6,248 nucleotides of DNA from Dehalococcoidia bacterium (GCA_014384515.1 JACNFS010000128.1:1-6248); one strand, 5' to 3'. Positions 1-6,248 are shown, counted from the stretch's first letter. Numbers and translations: made by a program. Notes: a model not told the origin generated them from the letters alone.

Positions 1-799
1 TGTAGACTCGCCAGGCGGCTGTCGATGTGGTCGAGAATAGCAAGCGGGCATTGGCGTAAATCATCAGTGTGCCGAGGATGTTTGCCACTATCAAATAGAG
101 CAAGTGAAAACCACTGGTTAGGTAAATGAGAATGGCAACCAGGTAGAGAAGGATAGATAGGCCGAGGAGTATTATTGTCACATTCCTAAGCTTCAAGCTT
201 AGCGGGAAGTAGTTCAAACCAGCACCTAAGTAGTCTTCCCTGTTGGCAACCATTACGCTCCAGACATGGATGGGGGTCCAGATGGCAACCAGACAGCAAA
301 GAAGTAGTACCTGAATATCGAACTCCTGTTTCATGGCGAACCAGCCGATAAGCACTGGACTACAGCCAGCAATTATGCCAAGAAAAGTGCATGAGATTGT
401 CTTGCGCCATATTGCTGAGGCTATAACACCTATGAGGCCGAACAGAAAGCAAAGTGGATGTAATATCCAGGCCAATGCCAGCCCACCAGCTATAAGTCCA
501 AAAACAAGCGGCAGAGCTTTTTGCGGAGGGTCGATGCGTTTTGAGGCCAAAGCCCGATTGCTTGTTCTCATCATCCTAGCGTCAACTTCCCGGTCGAGAT
601 AGTTGGTAAGTCCGTTGGAACCAGCACTGCCTAGGCCAATAGCAACCAGAGTCAGAACAAAAACCTCGGTTGGGAAGTATCCGGGTGCAGCAATGATTGC
701 CGAACAGGCTCCTATAAAGGTAAGCAAGAAGGTTTCTCGAGGTTTCAGGACATTGATGTAGTCAAGAAACGTTTCTCGATTAGCCAGAGCAATTCTCAA
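1..799 (-). CDS. CtaB-like (heme O synthase-type) UbiA-family prenyltransferase, 3' end cut by window edge
   Basis: This frame is open from a TTG at 799-797 to the left edge with no stop, giving 266 codons. It is a very hydrophobic integral membrane protein. The first Asp-rich motif of UbiA-family prenyltransferases is present: NYLDREVD at residues 66-73, followed by MMRTSNRAL. The second is the WTPIHVW...NREDY region at residues 174-190, which resembles WTPPHFW...RRDDY of protoheme IX farnesyltransferases. That likeness makes CtaB/CyoE the closest known family, whose members transfer a farnesyl group to heme B to give heme O. The motifs are divergent (RAL for RPL, IHV for PHF), so another acceptor is possible. 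TTG is chosen because AGGTGG lies 7 nt upstream and because it overlaps the aroKB stop as TTGA. Family members usually run about 280-300 residues, so roughly the last 20-30 residues are missing. Family is confident; substrate is not. Confidence 0.85.
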   Translation of the reverse strand, partial: MRIALANRETFLDYINVLKPRETFLLTFIGACSAIIAAPGYFPTEVFVLTLVAIGLGSAGSNGLTNYLDREVDARMMRTSNRALASKRIDPPQKALPLVFGLIAGGLALAWILHPLCFLFGLIGVIASAIWRKTISCTFLGIIAGCSPVLIGWFAMKQEFDIQVLLLCCLVAIWTPIHVWSVMVANREDYLGAGLNYFPLSLKLRNVTIILLGLSILLYLVAILIYLTSGFHLLYLIVANILGTLMIYANARLLFSTTSTAAWRVY

Positions 800-2466
800 G
801 GTTTTACCACCTGTTTGAGAACGTTCGAGAGTTCGCTTTGTGGAACATCACTGCGTATTGCTACCTTGCCAATATCTTCGAGCAAGACCCACTGGATTGC
901 TTTGCCTCGTACTTTCTTGTCCAACTCCATAGCGGCAAGCACGTCAGCCAGATTTACTCCGGAGCAATCAGTGGGCAAACGGAATTTCTCCAAGAGTGCT
1001 TTCTGACGTTCCACCGCGTTCTGCGACAAAAGTCCGAGCCGGTGGCTGAGTTTAGCTGCCGCCATCATACCGATAGCTACCGCCTCACCGTGGAGAAAAC
1101 GTTCGTATTTGCTAGCTGCTTCAAGCCCATGAGCTATGGTATGTCCGTAGTTCAGGATAATGCGTTTCCCGGTTTCCCTCTCGTCTTCAGCGACGACCTG
1201 AGCTTTGATTGTAGCGCTGTGGGCAATGACTTTGGAAGTAATGTCAGGCGTCAATCTAATCAAGTCTTCAGCGTTAGCTTCGAGCAGTTGAAAGAACTCT
1301 GCATCCAGGATTAAGCTATGTTTGATAATCTCGGACCAGCCTGAAGTCAATTCACGCTCCGGCAAAGTAGTCAGAGTCTGGACGTCAGCCAAAACGAGGC
1401 TCGGCTGATAGAAAGCACCAATCAGATTCTTGCCCCGGGGATGGTCAATAGCTACCTTGCCCCCGATGCTGGCGTCGGCCATAGCTACCAGGCTGGTAGG
1501 TACTTGCAGCCAGGGCAAACCTCTCAAGAACGTGGCAGCAGCAAATCCGGCTAAATCGCCAACCATTCCACCACCCACGGCAACTATTATGTCCATTCTC
1601 TCTGCATGATGCTCGATAAGGAAGTCGTAAATCTTGACCGCTTGGTCAATGTTCTTTGTGGCTTCGCCGGGTGGCACCAAACAGCAGTTGACTACAAAGC
1701 CATCATTTTCCAGTGCTTTCTTAACTCGAGTCCCGTAAATGGGGAAAACGATTTCGTCGCTGATGATATTGATTGTGCCCGACAAGCCGGCTTGCCTCAT
1801 TTTTTCTCCGAGCTTGTCTAGTATGCCCCAGCCGACATATACAGGATAACGCGCGGTAGCAGTCTCTACTTTGCAGACCAGGTCGGATTCCATAGGCTGC
1901 TTTTCTTCTTCGCGGCCGCGGTTTACATATCGCCAGCCTTTTATTACCTCCTGGCTCACTTCTTCAAGTGTCAAGTTGTCAGTGTGAACTGTCCAATCGG
2001 CAATAGCATAGTAAGGCTGCCGGGAGATTTTGAGCTGCCTGATACGCTCCAGGGGACTATCTCCATCCAGAAGCGGGCGAACTACAGGGTTGGAAGAGTA
2101 GAAGGCATCTCGGAGCAGACGATGATGAATTGTGTCCGCCCTGGCTTCGAGATGGACGACTACGCTGGTTTCAAGAAGCAAGTCCCGATTTCCGGGGTCA
2201 ATGATAGCTCCACCCCCGGTGGCAATAACTACCTTTTCTTTGTAGCAAGCCTGTCTCAGTGCTTCCCGCTCTAGCTGCCTGAATTTGTCCTCACCATCTT
2301 GCTGAAAGATGTCAGGAATAGCTTTCCCAGCAAGCTTGACTATTTCATCATCGGTGTCTACGAAATCACAGTTCAGAAGTTGAGCTACCTTCCTGGCCAC
2401 AATCGACTTGCCAGTAGCTGAGAAACCTATGAGGGCGATATTACTGTTGGCCTTGTGAGGGCACAT
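796..2466 (-). CDS. aroKB: Bifunctional shikimate kinase / 3-dehydroquinate synthase (AroK-AroB fusion)
   Basis: This is one uninterrupted frame encoding two shikimate-pathway enzymes. Counting from the ATG at 2466, residues 1 to about 172 are shikimate kinase (ATP + shikimate to shikimate 3-phosphate). It has P-loop GFSATGKS at 14-21, the DTD substrate motif at 37-39, Arg63, GGG at 84-86, and RPLL at about 130 in the lid. After a charged linker (about 175-192), residues 192-556 are dehydroquinate synthase (DAHP to 3-dehydroquinate; NAD and a divalent metal). It has GGGMVGD at 298-304, DASIGGK at 331-337, and probable metal ligands Glu379, His442 and His459. The ligand spacings (63 and 17) match bacterial AroB. 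Both halves look intact and active. A TTG at 2493 would add nine residues and overlap aroC by 20 nt. I prefer the ATG, 7 nt past the aroC stop, though neither start has a clear Shine-Dalgarno site. Confidence 0.95.
   Translation of the reverse strand: MCPHKANSNIALIGFSATGKSIVARKVAQLLNCDFVDTDDEIVKLAGKAIPDIFQQDGEDKFRQLEREALRQACYKEKVVIATGGGAIIDPGNRDLLLETSVVVHLEARADTIHHRLLRDAFYSSNPVVRPLLDGDSPLERIRQLKISRQPYYAIADWTVHTDNLTLEEVSQEVIKGWRYVNRGREEEKQPMESDLVCKVETATARYPVYVGWGILDKLGEKMRQAGLSGTINIISDEIVFPIYGTRVKKALENDGFVVNCCLVPPGEATKNIDQAVKIYDFLIEHHAERMDIIVAVGGGMVGDLAGFAAATFLRGLPWLQVPTSLVAMADASIGGKVAIDHPRGKNLIGAFYQPSLVLADVQTLTTLPERELTSGWSEIIKHSLILDAEFFQLLEANAEDLIRLTPDITSKVIAHSATIKAQVVAEDERETGKRIILNYGHTIAHGLEAASKYERFLHGEAVAIGMMAAAKLSHRLGLLSQNAVERQKALLEKFRLPTDCSGVNLADVLAAMELDKKVRGKAIQWVLLEDIGKVAIRSDVPQSELSNVLKQVVKP
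807..812 (-). promoter_or_regulatory. Ribosome binding site for the CtaB-like gene
   Basis: AGGTGG on the minus strand lies 7 nt upstream of the TTG at 799-797, inside the last codons of aroKB. It decides the start: no ATG or GTG lies in frame nearby, and this site supports the TTG that overlaps the aroKB stop. Confidence 0.6.
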
Positions 2467-2473
2467 GATGGTT

Positions 2474-3634
2474 TCAGGAAGAAACAGAGCCAATATAGTT
2501 GTGATAGTTAGCCAAGGTCTCTTTCAGGTGGTCGCCGCCGAACTTCTCCAGCATGGCATTTGTCAAAACGATAGCCAGCATTGCTTCCCCAATTACGCCA
2601 GCCGCAGGGACAATGCAGATATCACTTCGCTCATAATGAGCTTCGGTCGTCTTGCCAGTGTGCAGGTCTACAGACGGCAACGGCCTGCCAAGAGTAGCAA
2701 TCGGTTTCACCGCTGCACGAACTACAACAGGCTGTCCATTGCTTATTCCACCTTCAATGCCGCCGGCCTGATTAGTAGCCCGACGCCAGAGGAAAGGTGT
2801 CCCCTCCGAACTGGGCTCGATTATGTCTTGAGCTTGAGAGCCTTTCATGTTGCCCAGAGAAAAGCCTGCGCCAATTTCAACGCCTTTTACAGCGTTGATA
2901 CTCATTATCGCCTGGGCGATTCGACCATCAAGCCGCCGATTCCACTGAACATGACTACCCAATCCAACAGGGACACCGGTAGCGATTAGTTCGAAAGCAC
3001 CACCTAAAGTGTCTCCTTCTGCCTTGGCTTCATCGATAGCCGCCATCATTGCCTTCTCCGCTTCGGCATCGGCACAGCGGACAGGGGAGTTCTCTACTTG
3101 CCGCCAATCTACAGGCTTTTTCTGTTTCACACAACAGTTGCCGATACTTACTGTATGGCTGTGGACAGCCATGCTAAGCTCTTCGAGGAATCTTCGGGCA
3201 ATGGCTCCCACAGCAACTCTGGCCGCCGTTTCCCGAGCACTGGCCCGTTCCAAAATTGGACGAATGTCCCCGGTGCCATACTTGATTACTCCAGCTAAGT
3301 CAGCATGTCCCGGCCGAGGAGAAGTCACTGGCTCTACCTCCTTGTCAACGGGGGCGATGCTCATGGTCTCTTGCCAATCCTCCCAAACACGATTCCAAAT
3401 TAGAAGGCTTATCGGGCTGCCTATGGTGGTCCCGTGGCGTATTCCCGAGATGAGTTCGGCTGTATCCTGTTCTATATCCATACGAGAGCTGCGTCCATAA
3501 CCAGCTTGCCGTCGTTTTAGATCCCGAGCTATCTCCTCTTCACTTACAGGCAAGCCGGCTACCATCCCTTCAACAATTGCCACCAAGCCTTTGCCGTGGG
3601 ATTCGCCAGCGGTAACGAAACAGAATTGTCCCAC
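2474..3634 (-). CDS. aroC: Chorismate synthase
   Basis: This enzyme catalyses the last shikimate-pathway step: 5-enolpyruvylshikimate 3-phosphate to chorismate, using reduced FMN, in the cytoplasm. The 386 residues are within the usual family length. Family signatures are seen along the whole length: GESHG at 10-14 with the conserved His13, RRQAGYGRSSRM at 41-52, RPGHADL with His110, DIRPILERASARETA at 123-137, NAVKGVEIGAGF at 247-258, GGIEGGISNG at 291-300, and RSDICIVPAAGVIGEAM near 336-352. The start codon is GTG at 3634-3632, supported by GAAGGA 9 nt upstream and by the N-terminus aligning with the family. It lies 24 nt after the sppA stop. Its own stop falls 7 nt before the preferred aroKB start, so the two are probably translationally coupled. 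A small deviation is GSQAQD, where many members have GS..HD. Confidence 0.97.
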   Translation of the reverse strand: MGQFCFVTAGESHGKGLVAIVEGMVAGLPVSEEEIARDLKRRQAGYGRSSRMDIEQDTAELISGIRHGTTIGSPISLLIWNRVWEDWQETMSIAPVDKEVEPVTSPRPGHADLAGVIKYGTGDIRPILERASARETAARVAVGAIARRFLEELSMAVHSHTVSIGNCCVKQKKPVDWRQVENSPVRCADAEAEKAMMAAIDEAKAEGDTLGGAFELIATGVPVGLGSHVQWNRRLDGRIAQAIMSINAVKGVEIGAGFSLGNMKGSQAQDIIEPSSEGTPFLWRRATNQAGGIEGGISNGQPVVVRAAVKPIATLGRPLPSVDLHTGKTTEAHYERSDICIVPAAGVIGEAMLAIVLTNAMLEKFGGDHLKETLANYHNYIGSVSS

Positions 3635-3643
3635 AGTTATTGT

Positions 3644-3649
3644 TCCTTC
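3644..3649 (-). promoter_or_regulatory. Ribosome binding site for aroC
   Basis: GAAGGA on the minus strand ends 9 nt before the GTG start codon of aroC, in the 24-nt gap after sppA. It supports GTG at 3634 as the start of chorismate synthase. Confidence 0.65.
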
Positions 3650-3658
3650 ACACTTTGT

Positions 3659-4582
3659 CTATCGATATTCCGGTAGTGGGTAAGGATTGCTTAGAGTTTC
3701 TAGAAGGATAATACCTTCAGCACCCAGTGACTGCATCTGAATAAGACTTTGAAGCTTTTGCCAGTCCATCTCCAGCAGAGAACTCAGCAAGGACGGAACC
3801 TCGCGCCTGTAATACTCCACCTTTGGTTCCTTGATGCCGGCCAGACTGGCGGCCAGGTCTATAGCGGTATCAAGCCCGCCCAGTTCGTCAACCAAGCCCA
3901 GTTCCTTGGCCTGTTTCCCCGTATAAAGCTGCCCTGTAGCCAAGTCTCTGACTTTAGCTTCGCTCAGACCTCTGCCATCGACCACTACTTGAACAAACTG
4001 ATCGTACAGCTGGTCGGTCATCTCCTGCAAAAGCTCCCGCTCTTCTGGGGTCAATTCTCGGACACCAGCATACATATCCTTGTACTTTCCGGCTGTGAAG
4101 ACTTCCATCTCTATTCCAAGCTTCTCAAATAGCCCCTTGAGATTAGGTACTTGAGAGATAACTCCGATACTGCCGGTCAACGTGCCAGGCAGAGCCACGA
4201 TTTTATCAGCTTTCGCTGAGATGAAGTAGCCGCCAGAAGCAGCCAGCGTTCCCAAACTCACCACTATTGGTTTTTCCAGTTGCTCAATCTCATTGAGAAT
4301 CTCCTGGCAAGCAGCCACACTGCCTCCCGGACTCTCTATTTGAAGGACAACTGCCTTTACTCCGTAGTCTTCTCTTGCTCGTTCCAGCTGGTTTCGAACT
4401 AGCTGGGGAGAGATAACACTGCCACCGAAGAATAGCGCGGTTCTCTCCGCTTGTACGGGCCCACTGAGAGGAATTACCGCCACTTTGTTTTCATCGACGG
4501 TAACGCCACAGGCAATCGACATCACAGGCAGGACCAATAAAACGGCCATACCAATAATGACTACTGCGTTTTTCCTCGTCAT
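3659..4582 (-). CDS. sppA: Signal peptide peptidase SppA, short (36K) type
   Basis: This is a membrane-anchored serine peptidase of the S49 family, which degrades leftover signal peptides and other membrane-associated peptides. The 307 residues fit the single-domain bacterial form. Residues 1-25 are a signal or anchor segment (MTRK followed by a hydrophobic stretch), so the catalytic domain should lie outside the membrane. Conserved features are ESPGG at 83-87, AASGGYF at 114-120 with nucleophile Ser116, TGSIGVI at 136-142, and GKYKDM at 165-170 with the general base Lys168. The Ser-Lys spacing of 52 equals that of the Bacillus subtilis Ser147/Lys199 dyad. MSIAC at 21-25 loosely fits a lipobox, so it could be a lipoprotein. 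The ATG overlaps the aroE stop as ATGA and has a very strong Shine-Dalgarno site. Its place between two aro genes is unusual and no metabolic link is evident. Confidence 0.93.
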   Translation of the reverse strand: MTRKNAVVIIGMAVLLVLPVMSIACGVTVDENKVAVIPLSGPVQAERTALFFGGSVISPQLVRNQLERAREDYGVKAVVLQIESPGGSVAACQEILNEIEQLEKPIVVSLGTLAASGGYFISAKADKIVALPGTLTGSIGVISQVPNLKGLFEKLGIEMEVFTAGKYKDMYAGVRELTPEERELLQEMTDQLYDQFVQVVVDGRGLSEAKVRDLATGQLYTGKQAKELGLVDELGGLDTAIDLAASLAGIKEPKVEYYRREVPSLLSSLLEMDWQKLQSLIQMQSLGAEGIILLETLSNPYPLPEYR

Positions 4583-5460
4583 CTTTGACCTCCTATTTTC
4601 AGCAAGGCTTGCTTGGCTGCTGCGTACATTATGTCAAGTGGTGCTTCCCTACCTGTCCACATCTTGAAGGAAGCAGCCCCTTGAGAAACCAACATAGGGA
4701 AACCGCCGAGGACCTTAGCACCTGCTTCCCTGGCCATTGTTAACAAGGGTGTTTGTGAAGGATTATACACTAAGTCGTAAACCAGAGCACCCTTGGGAAT
4801 CGAATGTGCTGCCAGTGGCGATTGTCCTTCTTGAGAAGAATACCTCGTTCCCAAAGTGGTACAGTTGACTACTAACTGGCAATGTTGGACTATCTCTAGG
4901 AGTCTTGAGTCCTGCAACGACCATGCAGTCAACTCCGCCTGTATTTCTTTGCCGATGGCGTACTTCCCTAAAGAGTCCACCAGAGCTTCAGCTCGCAACA
5001 GGCTACGGTTGGCAATAGCCAATGAGTTTACCTTTTCCTGGAGAAGAGCAAAACTTACGGCACGAGCAGCTCCACCGGCGCCAAGAATGACCACGTGCTT
5101 GTTCTGTGGTTCACACCTGGCATTCTCGTGTAGGGCCTTAAGAAAGCCCTCGGCATCGGTATTAGAACCTACAAGCTTGCCATCTCGATTAACTATTGTA
5201 TTCACAGCACCAATTATGCTGGCCAGGTCGTCAGCTTCATCTATGAGAGGTAGAACTGCCTCTTTGTAAGGGACGGTTACGTTTGCCCCTAGGTTTTCGG
5301 CCTGCCTTAGTCGACTTATGGTGGATGGCAGGTTCTCGGCTTCTGTTTCCCAGACCTGGTAATGAATATCAAGTCGGCAATAGTCTAAGGCAGCTTGCTG
5401 GAAATCAGGAGACAACGAGTGCTTGAGCGGGTAACCGATGATGCCAATATACTGTGTCAT
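4579..5460 (-). CDS. aroE: Shikimate dehydrogenase (NADP+)
   Basis: This cytoplasmic enzyme reduces 3-dehydroshikimate to shikimate with NADPH, the fourth pathway step. At 293 residues it is slightly longer than the roughly 270-285 typical of AroE. The N-terminal substrate domain shows GYPLKHSLSP at 9-18 (shikimate-binding Ser residues), NVTVPYKE at 60-67 with catalytic Lys66, and NTDAEGF at 100-106 with catalytic Asp102. The C-terminal Rossmann domain has GAGGAARA at 127-134, then ANRS, VNCTTLG, YDLVYNP and the closing GGFPMLVSQGAASF...WTG motif. The ATG shares one base with the ruvX stop (TAATG) and has no Shine-Dalgarno site of its own, which suggests reinitiation by ribosomes finishing ruvX. 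The stop overlaps the sppA start by 4 nt. Its product feeds the kinase half of the AroKB fusion encoded downstream. Confidence 0.97.
   Translation of the reverse strand: MTQYIGIIGYPLKHSLSPDFQQAALDYCRLDIHYQVWETEAENLPSTISRLRQAENLGANVTVPYKEAVLPLIDEADDLASIIGAVNTIVNRDGKLVGSNTDAEGFLKALHENARCEPQNKHVVILGAGGAARAVSFALLQEKVNSLAIANRSLLRAEALVDSLGKYAIGKEIQAELTAWSLQDSRLLEIVQHCQLVVNCTTLGTRYSSQEGQSPLAAHSIPKGALVYDLVYNPSQTPLLTMAREAGAKVLGGFPMLVSQGAASFKMWTGREAPLDIMYAAAKQALLKIGGQR
4588..4595 (-). promoter_or_regulatory. Strong ribosome binding site for sppA inside the aroE 3' end
   Basis: TAGGAGGT on the minus strand lies 5 nt upstream of the sppA ATG and overlaps the last aroE codons (Ile-Gly-Gly). It is the closest match to the anti-Shine-Dalgarno consensus in the window. 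It suggests sppA is translated efficiently in its own right as well as by coupling through the ATGA overlap. Confidence 0.75.
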
Positions 5461-5879
5461 TAGTCAGAGACTTTGAGGCTATCCAGGTATCCCTGTAGGA
5501 TAAAGGCTGCGGCCGCGGCATCGCGCCGCAATCTTATTGTATCTCTCTTGGTCCCAGCCTCTGCCAGTAAACGCTCAGCAGCTATAGTGGAGAACCGCTC
5601 GTCCCGAGTCTCAATGTGGGCTTCGGTGCATTTAGAAAGCTGTTCAACGAAAGTCATCACCTTACTGGCCTGTCTGCCAACACTACCATCCAAAGAGTAA
5701 GGCAAACCGACCACTATTCGCTGCACCTCGTGTTTGCCAACAAGTTCAATAATAGCATCTATGGCTTTCTTATCATTATCTCTCATGATAGTCGATAATG
5801 GACTGGCCAGAATCTGTTCGGGGTCGCTGATGGCAACTCCTATTCTTTTGTCTCCAATGTCCAACCCTAAGCAACGCAT
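5460..5879 (-). CDS. ruvX: RuvX/YqgF-family RNase H-fold nuclease (putative pre-16S rRNA processing or Holliday junction resolvase)
   Basis: This 139-residue protein has the family's usual size. YqgF/RuvX proteins have an RNase H-like fold and are linked to 5'-end maturation of 16S rRNA; a Holliday-junction resolvase role has also been proposed. Motifs seen are LGLDIGDKRIGVAISDP at the N-terminus with Asp7, VVGLPYSLDG at 56-65, ETRDERFST at 90-98 with Asp93/Glu94, and RRDAAAAAFILQGYLD near the end with Asp120. These acidic residues are the expected metal-binding site. The ATG follows the alaS stop by 9 nt, and GAGG overlapping that stop serves as the ribosome binding site. The alaS-ruvX neighbourhood is also seen in Firmicutes, where yrrK (ruvX) lies near alaS. 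The exact biochemical role cannot be settled from sequence. Confidence 0.93.
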   Translation of the reverse strand: MRCLGLDIGDKRIGVAISDPEQILASPLSTIMRDNDKKAIDAIIELVGKHEVQRIVVGLPYSLDGSVGRQASKVMTFVEQLSKCTEAHIETRDERFSTIAAERLLAEAGTKRDTIRLRRDAAAAAFILQGYLDSLKVSD

Positions 5880-5886
5880 GTTGAAG

Positions 5887-5890
5887 CCTC
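5887..5890 (-). promoter_or_regulatory. Ribosome binding site for ruvX
   Basis: GAGG on the minus strand overlaps the alaS TGA stop and lies 7 nt before the ruvX ATG. It is short but well placed, and indicates coupling of ruvX translation to the end of alaS. Confidence 0.5.
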
Positions 5891-6248
5891 AGCCAACTTT
5901 CTGAACCAACCCTTTTACTACCCCAAGTGCCTCATCAAGTTTATTTTCGTCCCTACCGCCGGCCTGTGCCATCGTTGCTTTACCCCCACCACCACCACCG
6001 GTGACTCCTGCCACCTGTTTTACTATTTCACCAGCATGTAGTCCTCTATCCAATAAGTCTGGAGTCACCATGGCCACAAATCCAGGCTTACCATCATAAA
6101 CTGTTCCCAGAACTATCACGGCGCTCTTCAGCCGGTCCCGTAATAAATCGCCCATCTCTCTCAAAGCAGCCATCGAAGAGGACGGTACTCTAGCAGCCAG
6201 GACTGTTATTCCATTCACTTGCTCCGTTTTCCCGAGCAAAGCTTCAAC
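5889..6248 (-). CDS. alaS: Alanyl-tRNA synthetase, C-terminal fragment (5' part outside window)
   Basis: The frame is open through the right edge and gives the last 119 residues of AlaS, which charges tRNA-Ala with alanine. The fragment covers the end of the DHHA1 / C-Ala region. The most telling part is VAGVTGGGGGG followed by KATMAQAGGRD and NKLDEAL, the glycine-rich motif near the C-terminus of nearly all bacterial AlaS proteins. The synthetase core and editing domain lie outside the window. A TTG at 6239 could be misread as a start, but the frame continues upstream (Val-Glu-Ala) and the homology makes it internal. It is the most upstream member of the cluster visible here, so any promoter for the whole unit could lie before it. 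Confidence 0.95.
   Translation of the reverse strand, partial: VEALLGKTEQVNGITVLAARVPSSSMAALREMGDLLRDRLKSAVIVLGTVYDGKPGFVAMVTPDLLDRGLHAGEIVKQVAGVTGGGGGGKATMAQAGGRDENKLDEALGVVKGLVQKVG

Noticed and set aside
186..202. Perfect inverted repeat with 8-base arms (CTAAGCTT / AAGCTTAG) around one central base
   Set aside because: It lies inside the prenyltransferase coding region and encodes ordinary residues (LSLKL). A one-base loop does not form a good hairpin, and a repeat of this size is not unexpected by chance in 6 kb.
333..602. 89-codon open frame on the plus strand
   Set aside because: It is antisense to the CtaB-like prenyltransferase, whose Asp-rich motif is encoded across 583-604 on the minus strand. 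The prenyltransferase explains the region.
838..1314. 158-codon open frame on the plus strand, antisense to the aroB domain
   Set aside because: It lies wholly inside a well-conserved gene on the other strand, shows no recognisable motif and has no Shine-Dalgarno site that I could see. It is a shadow frame.
1912..1919. GCGGCCGCGG 10-mer that occurs again near 5509
   Set aside because: Both copies fall in coding sequence (the linker of aroKB and the Ala run of ruvX) in different contexts, so this is coincidental codon composition and not a repeat element.
2465..2989. 174-codon open frame on the plus strand, antisense to aroC
   Set aside because: It is covered by chorismate synthase with full motif conservation. 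The plus-strand translation is low in complexity of motifs and matches no family I know.
5985..6001. CCA trinucleotide run (possible microsatellite or slippage site)
   Set aside because: It encodes the six-glycine stretch of the conserved AlaS C-terminal motif, so protein function explains it.
5889..6239. A stand-alone 116-residue protein starting at TTG 6239
   Set aside because: The frame continues without a stop to the window edge and the sequence is the typical end of alanyl-tRNA synthetase, so this is a truncated gene and not a small independent one.

Overview
This window is one block of seven genes, all read from the minus strand and packed with almost no intergenic space. The largest gap is 24 nt and several neighbours overlap. 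In transcription order (right to left) they are the 3' end of alaS, then ruvX, aroE, sppA, aroC, an aroK-aroB fusion, and a CtaB-like UbiA-family prenyltransferase that runs off the left edge. No gene is supported on the plus strand. I saw no RNA gene, mobile element, CRISPR array, terminator or promoter, and no gene-free stretch longer than 24 nt.

Region by region: 5889-6248 is the C-terminal end of alanyl-tRNA synthetase. 5460-5879 is the RuvX/YqgF nuclease-fold protein. 4579-5460 is shikimate dehydrogenase. 3659-4582 is a membrane-anchored SppA-type serine peptidase. 2474-3634 is chorismate synthase. 796-2466 (or 2493) is shikimate kinase fused to 3-dehydroquinate synthase. 1-799 is the prenyltransferase. 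The junctions (TAATG, ATGA, TTGA and short gaps) and well-placed Shine-Dalgarno sites before ruvX, sppA, aroC and the prenyltransferase point to a polycistronic unit with translational coupling. Its promoter must lie to the right of the window.

Four shikimate-pathway activities are encoded: AroB (step 2), AroE (step 4), AroK (step 5) and AroC (step 7). Genes for DAHP synthase, dehydroquinase and EPSP synthase are not in the window. The housekeeping genes alaS and ruvX precede them, sppA sits between aroE and aroC, and a heme-O-synthase-like prenyltransferase follows.

The organism is a bacterium with moderate GC (about half, by eye) that uses ATG, GTG and TTG starts. The protein style, the aroKB fusion and the divergent CtaB-like protein would fit a Chloroflexota lineage such as a Dehalococcoidia relative. 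That is a weak inference, not something the sequence proves. The content is mainly conserved metabolism. The points of interest are the fusion, the gene order and the divergent prenyltransferase; I do not see a new defence, mobile or regulatory system here.
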